Origin: Sphingobacterium kitahiroshimense
Lineage (GTDB): Bacteria; Bacteroidota; Bacteroidia; Sphingobacteriales; Sphingobacteriaceae
Direction of reading: 5' to 3'
DNA: 64,000 nucleotides
Assembly: GCF_025961315.1 (NCBI RefSeq)
Contig: NZ_JAOQNK010000001.1
Coordinates: 5,642,001 to 5,706,000 of the forward strand
A model generated the notes under the pieces. The model saw nothing but the letters and a program-made list of their open reading frames with translations. It was not told the origin of the DNA and did no database searches. Positions 1 to 9,100 of the stretch are shown piece after piece (the first letter of the stretch is position 1; every line of letters begins with the position of its first letter). The translations under genes were made by a program, and so were the position numbers.

Positions 1-1874
1 ATTTTATCACGGATAATATCACGGATAATGAGTTGCTGGCATTTGCATTTCGGACAAACCAATTTAGGCAGGTTATTTTGGGCTATGGAAGTTAGTAATA
101 ATTCATTGGTAATAGACGAAGCATAATTTTCCATTTCCTTTTGGAAAGCCCCTATATCTGCTTCGTTGTTCTCAATTTTCTGCAATGCGAGTTCCCATTC
201 GGCAGTCATTGCCACGTCCGCAATTTTCCGTTCTTTAACCAATTTATACACTTGCAATCCCTTTTCGGTAGGGATTAAGGATTTCTTTTCTCGTTGGATA
301 TAGTTACGGGTAAACAGGGTTTCTATTATTGCAGCTCTTGTAGCCGGAGTGCCAATACCGATATTTTGTAAAGCCTTGCGTTCATCTTCATTTTCGATTT
401 CCTTTCCGGCAGTTTCCATAGCCGACAAAAGCCCTGCTTCGGTATAAAGCACAGGTGGTTTGGTTTTCTTTTCGAGGACGGATGCTTCTTTTATTTTAAG
501 TTCATCGCCTTTTTTCAGTTCAGGTAAATCCTGTACAGGTTCTGTATCATCGTCCGTAAAACTTCCCTTAACGGAACGCCAGCCAGCTTCTATAATCTTA
601 TAGCCTTTTGCGGTAAAATCGTAATGCAATACCTGTAAACCGACATCGGTTATCTCTTTAAAACAAGCTTGTGAAAGGGCTTCGAGCAATCGAAAGGCAA
701 TCATATCATAAATGGCATTTTCCTTTGCGTTCAGTGCTGACGGGATTTTGTCTGTAATTAATAGTCCGTGGTGGTCGGTAACACGCAAATCGTTCACGAT
801 ACGTTTATTGAAACGTCCCCATTTCATTTTTGATACGGCTTGCTTGCAAGTTTCTCTATCTTGCAAAGCCCTCACGAGGTTGGGAATTTCTGCCCACATA
901 TCTTCAGGTATGTATTTGCTTCCGGTACGTGGGTAAGTGATAAACTTTTTTTCGTAAAGGCTTTGGGCAATATTGAGGGTTTCTTCGGCAGAAAGGTTCA
1001 ATTTTTTATTGGCTTCCTTTTGCAATCCGGTAAGGTCGAACAATAAAGGCGGTTGTTCTGTAACACTTTTGGTTTCTACAGATATAATTGTTGCCGTTTC
1101 GCTTCGCTGAATGGCTTTCAGCGTATCATCGGCAATTTTTTGGTCTTCCCATTTTGTTTTGGAAATGCTTTTAAAATCTATCAGCTCTTTATTGTGTGAT
1201 AACTGTAATTGCCAATATTTCTTTACCGAGAAATTTTTGTTTTCCAAATACCTTTTGCATATCAAAGCCAGTGTAGGTGTCTGCACTCTTCCGAGCGAAT
1301 AAATGCCATTGCCTGCGGCAATGCTCAACGCCTGTGTAGCATTGATGCCTACAAGCCAATCGGCACGGCTTCTGCCTTTTGCCGCCTGATACAATCCGTC
1401 AAATTCTTTTCCGTCTTTTAGATTATCAAAACCTTGTTTTATGGCTTTTTCGGTAAGCGAACTAATCCAAAGGCGTTCAAAGGGCTTGTTACATTTGAGG
1501 TATTCATAGATATAGCGAAATATCAATTCGCCCTCACGCCCTGCATCGGTAGCAACAATGATGCTGCTGCTACGGTTAAAAAGCTGTTCGATGACTTTCA
1601 GTTGCTTTAACGCTCCTGTATCGGCGGTATAGCCTTTGTCTTTTTTTACTTTCCGGACGGTCAGCAAAAACGGGTTTGGAAGTATAGGCAATGAAGCTTT
1701 GTCAAATCCCGAAATTCCGTAATCTTCGGGCATTCCCAATCCTATCAAATGACCGAATGCCCACGTAACAAAATAGCCATTTCCTGTCAGGTAGCCGTCC
1801 TTTTTATCAGATGCTCCCACAAGTCCGGCTATTTCCCTTGCTACGCTTGGTTTTTCTGCAATAATTGTTTTCAT
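1..1874 (-). CDS. topB: DNA topoisomerase III (type IA), conjugative-element copy, 3' end cut by window
   Basis: An open frame runs leftward from an ATG at 1874 off the window edge, giving about 624 residues. The N-terminus MKTIIAEKPSVAREIA is the Toprim start of type IA topoisomerases. It is followed by ATDAGREGELIFRYIYEYLK with the metal-binding acidic residues. The catalytic tyrosine lies in FITYPRTGSKYIPED, and a C-terminal zinc-finger segment (CPKCKCQ) begins just before the edge. These enzymes relax negatively supercoiled DNA by single-strand passage. In CTnDOT-type elements the topB homologue (exc) belongs to the RteC-activated excision operon, and the neighbours here fit that: it starts 6 bases after the DUF3945 gene. 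It could instead be called a plasmid-type TopB, but the context favours the integrated element. A 12-bp tandem duplication near the edge repeats IIRD. Confidence 0.95.
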   Translation of the reverse strand, partial: MKTIIAEKPSVAREIAGLVGASDKKDGYLTGNGYFVTWAFGHLIGLGMPEDYGISGFDKASLPILPNPFLLTVRKVKKDKGYTADTGALKQLKVIEQLFNRSSSIIVATDAGREGELIFRYIYEYLKCNKPFERLWISSLTEKAIKQGFDNLKDGKEFDGLYQAAKGRSRADWLVGINATQALSIAAGNGIYSLGRVQTPTLALICKRYLENKNFSVKKYWQLQLSHNKELIDFKSISKTKWEDQKIADDTLKAIQRSETATIISVETKSVTEQPPLLFDLTGLQKEANKKLNLSAEETLNIAQSLYEKKFITYPRTGSKYIPEDMWAEIPNLVRALQDRETCKQAVSKMKWGRFNKRIVNDLRVTDHHGLLITDKIPSALNAKENAIYDMIAFRLLEALSQACFKEITDVGLQVLHYDFTAKGYKIIEAGWRSVKGSFTDDDTEPVQDLPELKKGDELKIKEASVLEKKTKPPVLYTEAGLLSAMETAGKEIENEDERKALQNIGIGTPATRAAIIETLFTRNYIQREKKSLIPTEKGLQVYKLVKERKIADVAMTAEWELALQKIENNEADIGAFQKEMENYASSITNELLLTSIAQNNLPKLVCPKCKCQQLIIRDIIRDK

Positions 1875-1880
1875 ACTTGA

Positions 1881-3350
1881 TTACCTTTTTACGCCTTTGG
1901 ATTTCGCAGGAGCCTTGGGTTTTTCCTGTTGTTCCTGCTGTTGTTTGTTTTTCGGGCTTTGCTGTCCTGACTTCAAAGGCTCGTTGATGTTTTTGGTTGC
2001 TTCGTTGGTTTTGCCTTCCGAATTGACGGCAGTTTGCGTTTTGTGGGCTTCGGCAGGTTTTGCCTGTGCCTTAACCTGGCTTGGAAATTGGAAGTTTGTT
2101 TTTCCCGTTTCTGCATTGAAAGTAATATAACCCTGATAGGGCTGCCCTTTCTTATCTTTTAATCCATCAATATAAATGGTTTGACCTGCTTTGAAATCCT
2201 TATGTTGTTCATCGGTCAGTTCTTTGCCTCTGAATGTTTTAGGAGCTTCCTGAGGTTGGCTTTGCTGATTACTTTGTCCATTGCTTTGTCCGTTGCTTTG
2301 AGTTTGCCTGTTGGAATTATTGCGGTCAAACAGGAATTCCACATAACGCTTGTCTGCATTGAACTGTACCGTTGCCGAAAACTCAGTCCCTTTCGTAGAA
2401 ATCATACCCTCTAACTTTAGCGGTTTACCTTCCAATAAAGTTTGCTTCTGCTCATCATTCAGTTTCACACCTTTAATTTCATCGGGAATTTTTATGAAAT
2501 CCGTCCTTAAGGCTATCACATCATTGGTAAGCCTGTCTATACTGATAATGGAAGGCATCATTTCGCCTGTTTTAGTATTTTTTAAATCAACCAAACGCCC
2601 CATATTACCCGTTTCGAGCAGGTTTTTCTTGTCTTCATCTGTAAACTTATGTCCGAAAAACTCAAAATGTAGGTTAGGCTCTTTCTTGATGCCGTGTATT
2701 CCCACAACAACTTTTCCATCTTCGGCCTGCTGTAAGGACAAGCGAGCATCCGTGCGGAGAATAGTACCACCGAGGTTAACACCAATGGGTACGAGTTCAT
2801 TCGTTTTAAAACCTTTTAGTAAAGGTTCCAATAGATTTTTCTTTTCAAGGTATTCCTTACTTAATCCGAGATTGTTCATTGTGTCCCAATCAATTTGCTC
2901 CGGTTTATAGCGGTATTCGCTGGCTTCCGGTGTTGTTTGTGTTGTTGCCATATCTTTTTGATTTTCTTGTTTGCTATCCTGTTTTGCTTCGGCTTTTATT
3001 TCGTGTTCTTTCATCACTTTTTCGCCTTCGGGAGTTGGCTTATCAACCTGTTTCTGCATTTCCTGTGCTTTTTCAACTGCGATAGGTGCAGGCACTTTGA
3101 AGAATGAAAAGTTAGTAGGATCCTTCAGTTGGCTGAAAAAATTGGAGAAGAAGTTGGAAAAGAAATCGCCACTTTTGTCCACACGCAGAAACTGGTTCTG
3201 GTTTTTCTTCGTGGGGTCAACGGTTTCCAATTTTCCGTTTTCGTTAATACTCTTTACTGCCTGGATTTTCATTTTTTCTTTATCCAGCACTAATAATATG
3301 TCTGATAGTTGTTCGGGCATTTCCTGTTTACTTGTAGTTTCTTCACTCAT
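1881..3350 (-). CDS. DUF3945/DUF4099-type conjugative-element protein
   Basis: This 489-residue hydrophilic protein belongs to the family that sits beside topB in Bacteroidota conjugative transposons. The N-terminal 80 residues contain DILLVLDKEKMKIQAVK and a short internal repeat FFSNFFSNFFSQ. A lysine/glutamine-rich linker follows at about 95-150. The middle (about 150-330) resembles DUF4099/DUF3945 modules, with phrases such as LNDEQKQTLLEGKPLKLEGM. A second such module (GKELTDEQHKDFKAGQTIYI) lies at about 375-430. The C-terminus is low-complexity Gln/Lys/Pro. No enzyme motif is visible. The gene lies between two small HTH genes and topB on the same strand, so it occupies the place of the unnamed third gene of the CTnDOT excision operon. 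Its molecular role is unknown to me. Confidence 0.85.
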   Translation of the reverse strand: MSEETTSKQEMPEQLSDILLVLDKEKMKIQAVKSINENGKLETVDPTKKNQNQFLRVDKSGDFFSNFFSNFFSQLKDPTNFSFFKVPAPIAVEKAQEMQKQVDKPTPEGEKVMKEHEIKAEAKQDSKQENQKDMATTQTTPEASEYRYKPEQIDWDTMNNLGLSKEYLEKKNLLEPLLKGFKTNELVPIGVNLGGTILRTDARLSLQQAEDGKVVVGIHGIKKEPNLHFEFFGHKFTDEDKKNLLETGNMGRLVDLKNTKTGEMMPSIISIDRLTNDVIALRTDFIKIPDEIKGVKLNDEQKQTLLEGKPLKLEGMISTKGTEFSATVQFNADKRYVEFLFDRNNSNRQTQSNGQSNGQSNQQSQPQEAPKTFRGKELTDEQHKDFKAGQTIYIDGLKDKKGQPYQGYITFNAETGKTNFQFPSQVKAQAKPAEAHKTQTAVNSEGKTNEATKNINEPLKSGQQSPKNKQQQEQQEKPKAPAKSKGVKR

Positions 3351-3403
3351 GGTCTGAAAATTTTAAAATTCACTACCGAATGTAAAAGAAGCGTTCACTG
3401 CAT

Positions 3404-3417
3404 TGCCAGAAGTGGCA
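3404..3417. promoter_or_regulatory. TGCCA-n4-TGGCA inverted repeat upstream of the DUF3945 gene
   Basis: TGCCA at 3404-3408 and TGGCA at 3413-3417 form an inverted repeat with a 4-base spacer, in the 88-base gap between the HTH gene and the DUF3945 gene. The same half-sites recur in the larger control region at 4166-4311. A role as a binding site for RteC or an HTH protein of the element is inference. Confidence 0.4.
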
Positions 3418-3438
3418 GTCAAAGGCATTGTTTGTCAC

Positions 3439-3744
3439 TTATTGGCCACCCATCTTAATTGTGGGAGGGTTAAAGCTCTCTCTTATGAACTGATGCACAT
3501 CGGACAGCTTGTAATACAATTTTCCGCTTATCGTGTAATAAGGTAGTTTGCCAATAGAGCGATACCGTTGCAGAGAACGGTTGCTTATTTTCAGCATTTG
3601 GAGCAAATCTTGATTATCGAGCAGTTCCTCGCCATCAATGCTGTTGCGTTTCTTTTGCAACTCGTCTATATTATCGCCCAGCATATCAAGGCGACCCATG
3701 AGGCGTTCCATCCACGCCAAAAATTCCATTCTATCAATATTCAT
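3439..3744 (-). CDS. Small helix-turn-helix DNA-binding protein (Xis-like), element gene 2
   Basis: This 101-residue protein has a helical N-terminus (about 1-45) and a MerR/excisionase-like HTH_17 domain: DNQDLLQMLKISNRSLQRYR, then GKLPYYTISGKLYYKLSDVHQFI (about 42-92). This helix-turn-helix plus wing is shared by the Xis2c/Xis2d-type recombination directionality factors of CTnDOT-like elements. It lies 26 bases after a second, similar HTH gene, and both precede DUF3945 and topB. A role as excision factor or operon regulator is inferred from family and position. The protein is too short to carry another domain. Confidence 0.8.
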   Translation of the reverse strand: MNIDRMEFLAWMERLMGRLDMLGDNIDELQKKRNSIDGEELLDNQDLLQMLKISNRSLQRYRSIGKLPYYTISGKLYYKLSDVHQFIRESFNPPTIKMGGQ

Positions 3745-3770
3745 AGGGATATACTTTTAAAGGTTCATAC

Positions 3771-4124
3771 CTATTTTTTATTTGTCTTTAGCTTTCTGCC
3801 TTTTTCGATATAGCTTTTTCCTTTTGCCATAAGCTCCTGCACAAATTCATCACTGCTCTGTATAGCATTTGCATTGAGCATATCTTTGATAGCCCCAATG
3901 GTGTAGAAATACTGACCGTAAATTTTTGAATAAGCAATCTCACCTTTGGATCGCATACGCCATAAGGTCTTTTCGCTGATGTGCAGGTATTGGCATACCT
4001 CGTGGTTATTGAGCCACAGGTCATCATAGCTTTTATCTTCCTGTCTTTTCAGATAGTCGGCAATGGCATTGATACGACTGTTGAGTTGTTGCCACGCTTC
4101 TTCTTCAATGGTTATTATTTTCAT
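3771..4124 (-). CDS. Small helix-turn-helix DNA-binding protein (Xis-like), first gene of the excision-type operon
   Basis: This 117-residue protein has the same layout as its downstream neighbour. The N-terminus is helical, followed by an HTH_17-type domain (LNNHEVCQYLHISEKTLWRM, then GEIAYSKIYGQYFYTIGAIKDML, about 38-85) and a short basic tail. It is the first gene of the leftward set HTH-HTH-DUF3945-topB. The corresponding CTnDOT operon (xis2c-xis2d-orf3-exc) is activated by RteC. The DNA upstream carries several palindromes and a -7-like box on this strand (CAATTTTG at 4151-4158, one or two bases off TAnnTTTG). Excisionase function is inferred, not shown. Confidence 0.8.
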   Translation of the reverse strand: MKIITIEEEAWQQLNSRINAIADYLKRQEDKSYDDLWLNNHEVCQYLHISEKTLWRMRSKGEIAYSKIYGQYFYTIGAIKDMLNANAIQSSDEFVQELMAKGKSYIEKGRKLKTNKK

Positions 4125-4150
4125 TGCACAGCTTTTTAAAGTTCACTATG

Positions 4151-4311
4151 CAAAATTGTGAAAGGTGGCAGTGTTTGTCTGCCAAGGCTTGCCAATTGGT
4201 TTGGTGGTTTTTTGAAAAATTTTACAATTAGGGAAAAACCTTGCTTAATAAGGGTTTTAGCGGATTTTGTATATTTTGTAATGAAGTTTTGAGAGCATTT
4301 GCCAATTGGCA
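4151..4311 (-). promoter_or_regulatory. Candidate RteC-type control region of the excision operon
   Basis: The region holds a -7-like box (CAATTTTG on the minus strand, 4151-4158) and then repeated TGGCA/TGCCA half-sites. TGGCA is at 4166-4170, TGCCA at 4180-4184, TGCCAATTGG at 4190-4199, and a perfect palindrome TGCCAATTGGCA at 4300-4311. In CTnDOT, RteC binds an inverted repeat upstream of the excision-operon promoter. Here rteC is encoded next door and the palindromes lie just upstream of the HTH-HTH-DUF3945-topB operon. The repeats are seen directly, but which protein binds them is inference. Confidence 0.5.
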
Positions 4312-4324
4312 GATATGGGCAAAG

Positions 4325-4350
4325 AAAAAGCAGTACATTTTGTGCACTGC
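4325..4350 (-). terminator. Rho-independent terminator of rteC
   Basis: Read leftward, an 8-bp stem (GCAGTGCA against TGTACTGC, one mismatch) with a 5-base loop is followed by five T residues, 26 bases after the rteC stop. It separates rteC from the excision operon. Confidence 0.75.
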
Positions 4351-4375
4351 TTTGAACCGATTGTTTAACCTTTAG

Positions 4376-5221
4376 CTAAAGGTCTTTATCCATATATTCT
4401 TCGAGGGATATTTTGAGCTGGTCTAAAAATGTTGTTCGGGAACCAGCTCTTGTTTTCATTCGGTGGAAAGAGTGATGTATATCGTTTAAAGGAGTTCGGA
4501 ACAGCAATTGAAAAATCAAAGCTAATTTTCGGATTCCTATTTTTCCGAATGCAATAGAATTGGAAGCATATAGAGCGTATATCAGTTCGATAAGTGCATT
4601 TTGAGAATTTGTCCACGAGATATCCTTGTTTACATCTCCATTAAGTAAAATTGTATCGGGATTTTCTTCGGGGTTGATTTTAGTAAGCATATAAGTATAG
4701 AGTAATTCATTTGCTATGATATAGGCTATCTTGTTATCATAATATGTTGAAAAACTAAGGTCTATTTCAAATACGCCACTCTTTAGCCCATCGTGGTAAT
4801 TGATTTGACCGAGCCTAAAATAAGTATGGTCACGGTCTGTCCTGCCTGCACGATAATATCTGTAAAAATCCTCATTACAAATATTTTCTTTATATTCTGA
4901 TTTGAGGTTTTTTAATAGGTTCTCATAATAGCTTTGATGTATTTTACCATTGCTAACAGGGCAGGTTGTTTCAATGCGGAATATTTTGTTATAGTAAATG
5001 AGTTTCCCTAAAATTTGCGGTTTAATGTTCTTGAAAAATTCAATCTCTTGCTGTTCGTCTGCAAAACTATCCTGCAATACTCTTGCTTTTATGATAGACA
5101 GCATTTCTTTCAGGAACAAGGTCATCTCATAAGCCTCATCCGCTGTTTGCATCATTTGAGAAGACAGTTTATCTTCTTGGTGATGAATTTGCGTTAATAT
5201 TTTATTCAACACGATTTCCAT
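4376..5221 (-). CDS. rteC: RteC-family regulator of conjugative-element excision
   Basis: This 281-residue protein with no signal peptide or membrane segment matches the RteC family of tetracycline-inducible CTnDOT elements. It has a helical N-terminal half with EMTLFLKEMLSIIKARVLQD and a centre that includes YYRAGRTDRDHTYFRLGQI. The C-terminal half ends in helix-rich sequence (IELIYALYASNSIAFGKIGI) proposed to form the winged-helix part. RteC is the last regulator of the RteA/RteB/RteC cascade and activates the excision operon promoter. Here it has its own terminator and lies upstream of a matching HTH-HTH-DUF3945-topB operon. No rteA, rteB or tetQ is visible, so the gene may be regulated differently or those genes may lie elsewhere in the element. 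No clear TAnnTTTG box was found upstream. Confidence 0.85.
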   Translation of the reverse strand: MEIVLNKILTQIHHQEDKLSSQMMQTADEAYEMTLFLKEMLSIIKARVLQDSFADEQQEIEFFKNIKPQILGKLIYYNKIFRIETTCPVSNGKIHQSYYENLLKNLKSEYKENICNEDFYRYYRAGRTDRDHTYFRLGQINYHDGLKSGVFEIDLSFSTYYDNKIAYIIANELLYTYMLTKINPEENPDTILLNGDVNKDISWTNSQNALIELIYALYASNSIAFGKIGIRKLALIFQLLFRTPLNDIHHSFHRMKTRAGSRTTFLDQLKISLEEYMDKDL

Positions 5222-5410
5222 AGCATAGTCGTTTAGAAGTTCTCACAATTTGTTTCGGAGTTGCATCTATTGTTGATATGCCAAAATTTGGGAATAATAT
5301 TGAAACGATTATCACAGTTTCGCCCCATTGGGGAGATTTTATTAATATTTAAGTAGAAAAGACAAGACAAAATAAAGGATAAAGCACTATTCACTTTACC
5401 CGTTATTTTT

Positions 5411-5418
5411 TATATTTG
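5411..5418 (+). promoter_or_regulatory. -7 box TATATTTG upstream of a 28-codon ORF
   Basis: TATATTTG matches the Bacteroidota -7 consensus TAnnTTTG exactly and lies 26 bases before the ATG at 5444. No good TTG is seen at -33. Confidence 0.5.
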
Positions 5419-5443
5419 CAGTATTGATTTACAAGGTAATCAA

Positions 5444-5530
5444 ATGAAAGCAAGTGCAGTAAGCACCATTACTAATTCGTTACCGATTGAATTTTACACT
5501 CTTTTAAGCTACTCTTTATTAGCAACTTAG
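5444..5530 (+). CDS. Candidate 28-residue peptide at the element edge
   Basis: ATG at 5444 to TAG at 5528-5530 encodes a 28-residue peptide. It starts MKASAVSTITNSLPIEF and ends in the leucine/serine-rich YTLLSYSLLAT. A consensus -7 box lies 26 bases upstream. A short TTAG/CTAA hairpin with eight T residues lies immediately downstream (about 5527-5549), so the unit looks like promoter, peptide, terminator. I do not recognise the peptide. It could be a leader of a lost or distant cargo gene, since inducible resistance genes often use such leaders. It could also be a small regulator of the element, or chance. Confidence 0.35.
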   Translation: MKASAVSTITNSLPIEFYTLLSYSLLAT

Positions 5531-5602
5531 GGCTTAACTAATTTTTTTTATTAAAAACAGCTATTATTCTTTGTTGAAAATTATATAAAAACAAAACTAA
5601 TT

Positions 5603-5610
5603 TAGGTTTG
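5603..5610 (+). promoter_or_regulatory. -7 box of the DoxX-like gene
   Basis: TAGGTTTG matches TAnnTTTG and lies 35 bases upstream of the ATG at 5646. An A/G-rich stretch (AAGAAAGGA, about 5630-5638) precedes the start. Confidence 0.55.
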
Positions 5611-5645
5611 TTGTAGCTATAAATCAATAAGAAAGGAATAATATT

Positions 5646-6092
5646 ATGAACCTTATTCACAAAATTGAGCATTGGGGTGATACGCATCATCCGCAATGGA
5701 TAGATTACCTACGGATTGCTGTAGGATTCTTAATTTTAATCAAAGGAATGAGCTTTGTTGGTGATCTAGATCGGGTTAGTTCTTTGGTGCAGCAAGTTAA
5801 CTATACATTTTATATTTGGGGAGGGGTGCATTATATTGTTTTTGCCCAGATTGTCGGTGGGATGTTTATTATTTTTGGCTTCCAGACCAGGTTAGCTTGT
5901 CTAGTTCTTTTGCCGATCTTGTTTGGTGCTGTATTTTTTGTAAACTTAACGCATGGATTTAGTTTTCTTAATGGAGAATTATGGTTGTCCATTGTTGTTC
6001 TACTTTTGCTTATTTTATTTCTTGTTATGGGTTCGGGTAAATATTCATTAGATAATTTAATGAATAGACCTGGTTATGAGAGAAAGATTTAA
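5646..6092 (+). CDS. DoxX-like small integral membrane protein
   Basis: This 148-residue protein has four predicted membrane spans: about 20-38, 58-80, 85-103 and 111-130. The first contains YLRIAVGFLILIKGMSF, the conserved start of DoxX/SURF4-type proteins. The third region contains GFQTRLACLVLLPILFGAVF, also family-typical. Function is uncertain; family members have been linked to redox or sulfur chemistry at the membrane. The gene has its own promoter and ends before a bidirectional terminator shared with purL. It is the first gene to the right of the conjugative element and could be chromosomal or cargo. Its composition resembles the chromosomal genes. Confidence 0.75.
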   Translation: MNLIHKIEHWGDTHHPQWIDYLRIAVGFLILIKGMSFVGDLDRVSSLVQQVNYTFYIWGGVHYIVFAQIVGGMFIIFGFQTRLACLVLLPILFGAVFFVNLTHGFSFLNGELWLSIVVLLLLILFLVMGSGKYSLDNLMNRPGYERKI

Positions 6093-6110
6093 TATTGATT
6101 ATATCAATTC

Positions 6111-6152
6111 AATAAAAAACCTCCTGCAATTCATGCAAGAGGTTTTTTATTT
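6111..6152. terminator. Bidirectional terminator between the DoxX-like gene and purL
   Basis: AAAAAACCTC pairs with GAGGTTTTTT, extended by TGCA/TGCA after one mismatch. A- and T-runs on both sides let it serve the two converging genes. Confidence 0.85.
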
Positions 6153-6167
6153 TTTCCGTATAGAAAA

Positions 6168-9100
6168 CTATTTTTTATTTTTTTCAATCCAAGTACGGGC
6201 ATTTACAAATGCTTCTAACCAAGGTGTCACTTCATCTTGACGATCCTTCGGATAATTTGCCCAATTCCATTGGAATGTTGAGCGCTCAATATGTGGCATG
6301 GTTACCAAGTGACGACCAGTTTTGTCACAAAGCATAGCTGTATTATAATCAGAGTCATTAGGGTTTGCAGGGTACTGATCGTAAGCGTACTTAGCAACAA
6401 TATTATATTGTGACTCTTCTTCAGGTAAATTGAATTTACCTTCACCATGTGAGATCCATACCCCTAATGTTGTACCAGCTAACGTTGATAACATGATCGA
6501 GTTGTTTTCTTGAACGGTAACGGATAAGAAATTAGATTCATGTTTCTGTGAAGTATTATGAAGTAATTTACCATGAACTCCGTGTTCTGGGTTGATTAAT
6601 TCTAATTCCATAAACAATTGACAACCGTTACAAATACCTACCGACATGGTGTCAGGACGTTTAAAGAAATTTTCTAATGCCGTTTTAGCTTTTTCATTGT
6701 ACAAAAATGCACCAGCCCAACCTTTTGCAGAACCTAGAACATCAGAGTTCGAGAATCCCCCAACAGCACCAATAAATTGAATGTCTTCTAGTGTTTCACG
6801 TCCTGAAATTAAATCAGTCATGTGGACATCTTTTACATCAAATCCCGCTAAGAACATCGCATTTGCCATTTCGCGTTCAGAATTTGAACCCTTTTCACGA
6901 ATGATAGCTGCTTTTGGTCTAGGTTTTGATTCGTCTATTGCAGGTTTCAACCCCGTGAAGTGATTTGGGAATACAAAATTCAATGGCTGATTTTTGTAAT
7001 TATCATAACGAGCTTGAGCAGTTCCATTTTTAGATTGTTTTGAATCTAATAGGAAAGACGTTTTATACCAAGTATCACGAGTTTCTACAACATTGAAAGT
7101 AAACGTGTCAGCATTATTTTTGAAGGAAACTTCTGCACCTGAGATTGCTTCTCCAATCTTAACAGCATCAATACCAGCAGTGGCGAAAGCACTTTCAAAT
7201 GTAGCGTCATCTTTTGCCTGTAAAACAACAGCAATGTTTTCATTGAATAGTGCTTTTACAGTATCTGCTTCACCTAAGCTTGATAAATCATAATTTGCAG
7301 CTAAGTTTACATCTGCAAATGTCAGTTCTAATAAAGTGGTAATTAAACCTCCTGAACCAATGTCATGACCAGCTTCAATTTGTCCAGCTTTTATTAAATC
7401 TTGAATCGTATTAAAAGCCGTTTTAAAATATGTTCCATCTTGAATGGTTGGAACTTCTTTACCGATCTTGTTTAAGATCTGAGCGAATGAAGAACCGCCT
7501 AATTTGAAACTATCTTTTGATAGATTGATATAGTATATAGAACCAGCATTTTTATTTAGCACAGGTTCTATAACCTTTGTAATATCCGTACAGTTACCAG
7601 CTGCAGAAACGATCAAAGTACCTGGAGCGATGACATTGTCACCGTTCGGGTATTTTTGTTTCATCGATAGTGAATCTTTTCCTGTAGGGATATTGATTCC
7701 TAATTCCAAAGCAAAATCTGAACATGCTTTGACAGCTTTATAAAGGCGAGCATCTTCACCCTCGTTGTTACAGGCCCACATCCAGTTTGCCGACAGTGAT
7801 ACACCTGCAAGACCATTTTTAATAGGAGCAAATACTAAGTTTGACAATGATTCGGCAATAGCCGTTCTACTTGCCGCTGCAGGGTCTATAATTGCTGCTA
7901 CGGGAGAATGACCTACTGTAGTTGCTACACCTTCTTTACCTTTGTAATCTAATGCCATTACTCCCACGTTATTCAATGGTAATTGTAATGGACCAACACA
8001 TTGTTGTTTAGCAACACGTCCGCCAACACAACGGTCAACTTTATTGGTTAACCAATCTTTAGAGGCTACTGCTTCTAATTGCAGCACTTGTCTTAGGTAA
8101 GTTGGGATATTTTCAGTGCTGTAATTTACATCTGCGTAATTTCTAACGACAGTTGTATCCTTCATAATTGTTTTGGGAGATGACCCGAAGAAATCTTCTA
8201 AGGCATAATCCATTGGTTTTTCACCGGTTGTTTTTGATTCGAAAGTGAAACGGTGATCTCCTGTTACATCGCCAACAGTGTACATTGGAGAGCGTTCGCG
8301 ATCGGCAACGCGTTTTAACGTGTCAATATCTTTTTCACCGATCACCAATCCCATTCTTTCCTGAGATTCGTTACCGATAATTTCTTTTGCTGATAGGGTA
8401 GGATCACCTACAGGTAGTGCATCTAAATCAATTAGGCCGCCTGTTTCTTCTACTAGTTCTGAAAGGCAGTTTAAGTGACCTCCTGCACCATGATCATGAA
8501 TAGATACAATTGGATTGTGATCGGATTCCACCATTCCACGAACTGCATTTGCGGCACGTTTTTGCATTTCTGGATTTGAACGTTGAATTGCATTTAATTC
8601 AATACCGGAACCGAAAGCTCCTGTATCAGCAGAAGAAACTGCTGCTCCTCCCATACCGATACGGTAATTTTCACCACCCAGTATAACGATCTTATCACCA
8701 ATTTTTGGAGTATGTTTTTTTGCCTGGTTCAATTTACCATAGCCTATACCACCAGCCTGCATGATTACTTTGTCAAATCCTAATTTTCGGGCATCTTCTT
8801 CATGTTCGAATGTTAAGACCGATCCTGTTATTAAAGGCTGTCCAAATTTATTGCCAAAATCTGAAGCACCGTTGGAAGCTTTGATTAAAATGTCCATTGG
8901 AGTTTGGTATAACCATGGACGTTCTTCCATCGCTTGTTCCCAAGGACGGTTTTCTTCTAAGCGGGAGTAAGACGTCATATAAATCGCTGTTCCTGCTAAA
9001 GGTAATGATCCTTGTCCTCCAGCTAAACGGTCGCGAATTTCACCTCCTGAACCAGTTGCTGCTCCTGAGAAAGGTTCAACGGTAGTTGGGAAATTATGTG

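Larger units (their letters stand above)
5222..5645. other. Junction region between the conjugative element and chromosomal genes
   Basis: This 424-base stretch has no long gene. To its left everything is element-type; to its right are chromosomal housekeeping genes. The element's attachment end should therefore lie here or just beyond. No tRNA gene is present, and the core repeat cannot be placed without seeing the other end. Within the stretch are a TAnnTTTG box at 5411, a 28-codon ORF at 5444-5530 followed by a weak hairpin and T8 run, and the promoter of the next gene at 5603. Confidence 0.55.

Noticed and set aside
2350..2910. 186-codon plus-strand ORF opposite the DUF3945 gene
   Set aside because: It lies fully opposite a well-supported gene and has no recognisable domain; it is a shadow frame.
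4325..4350. Hairpin next to rteC as an attachment-site inverted repeat
   Set aside because: Its position just after the rteC stop and the T-run make it an ordinary terminator.
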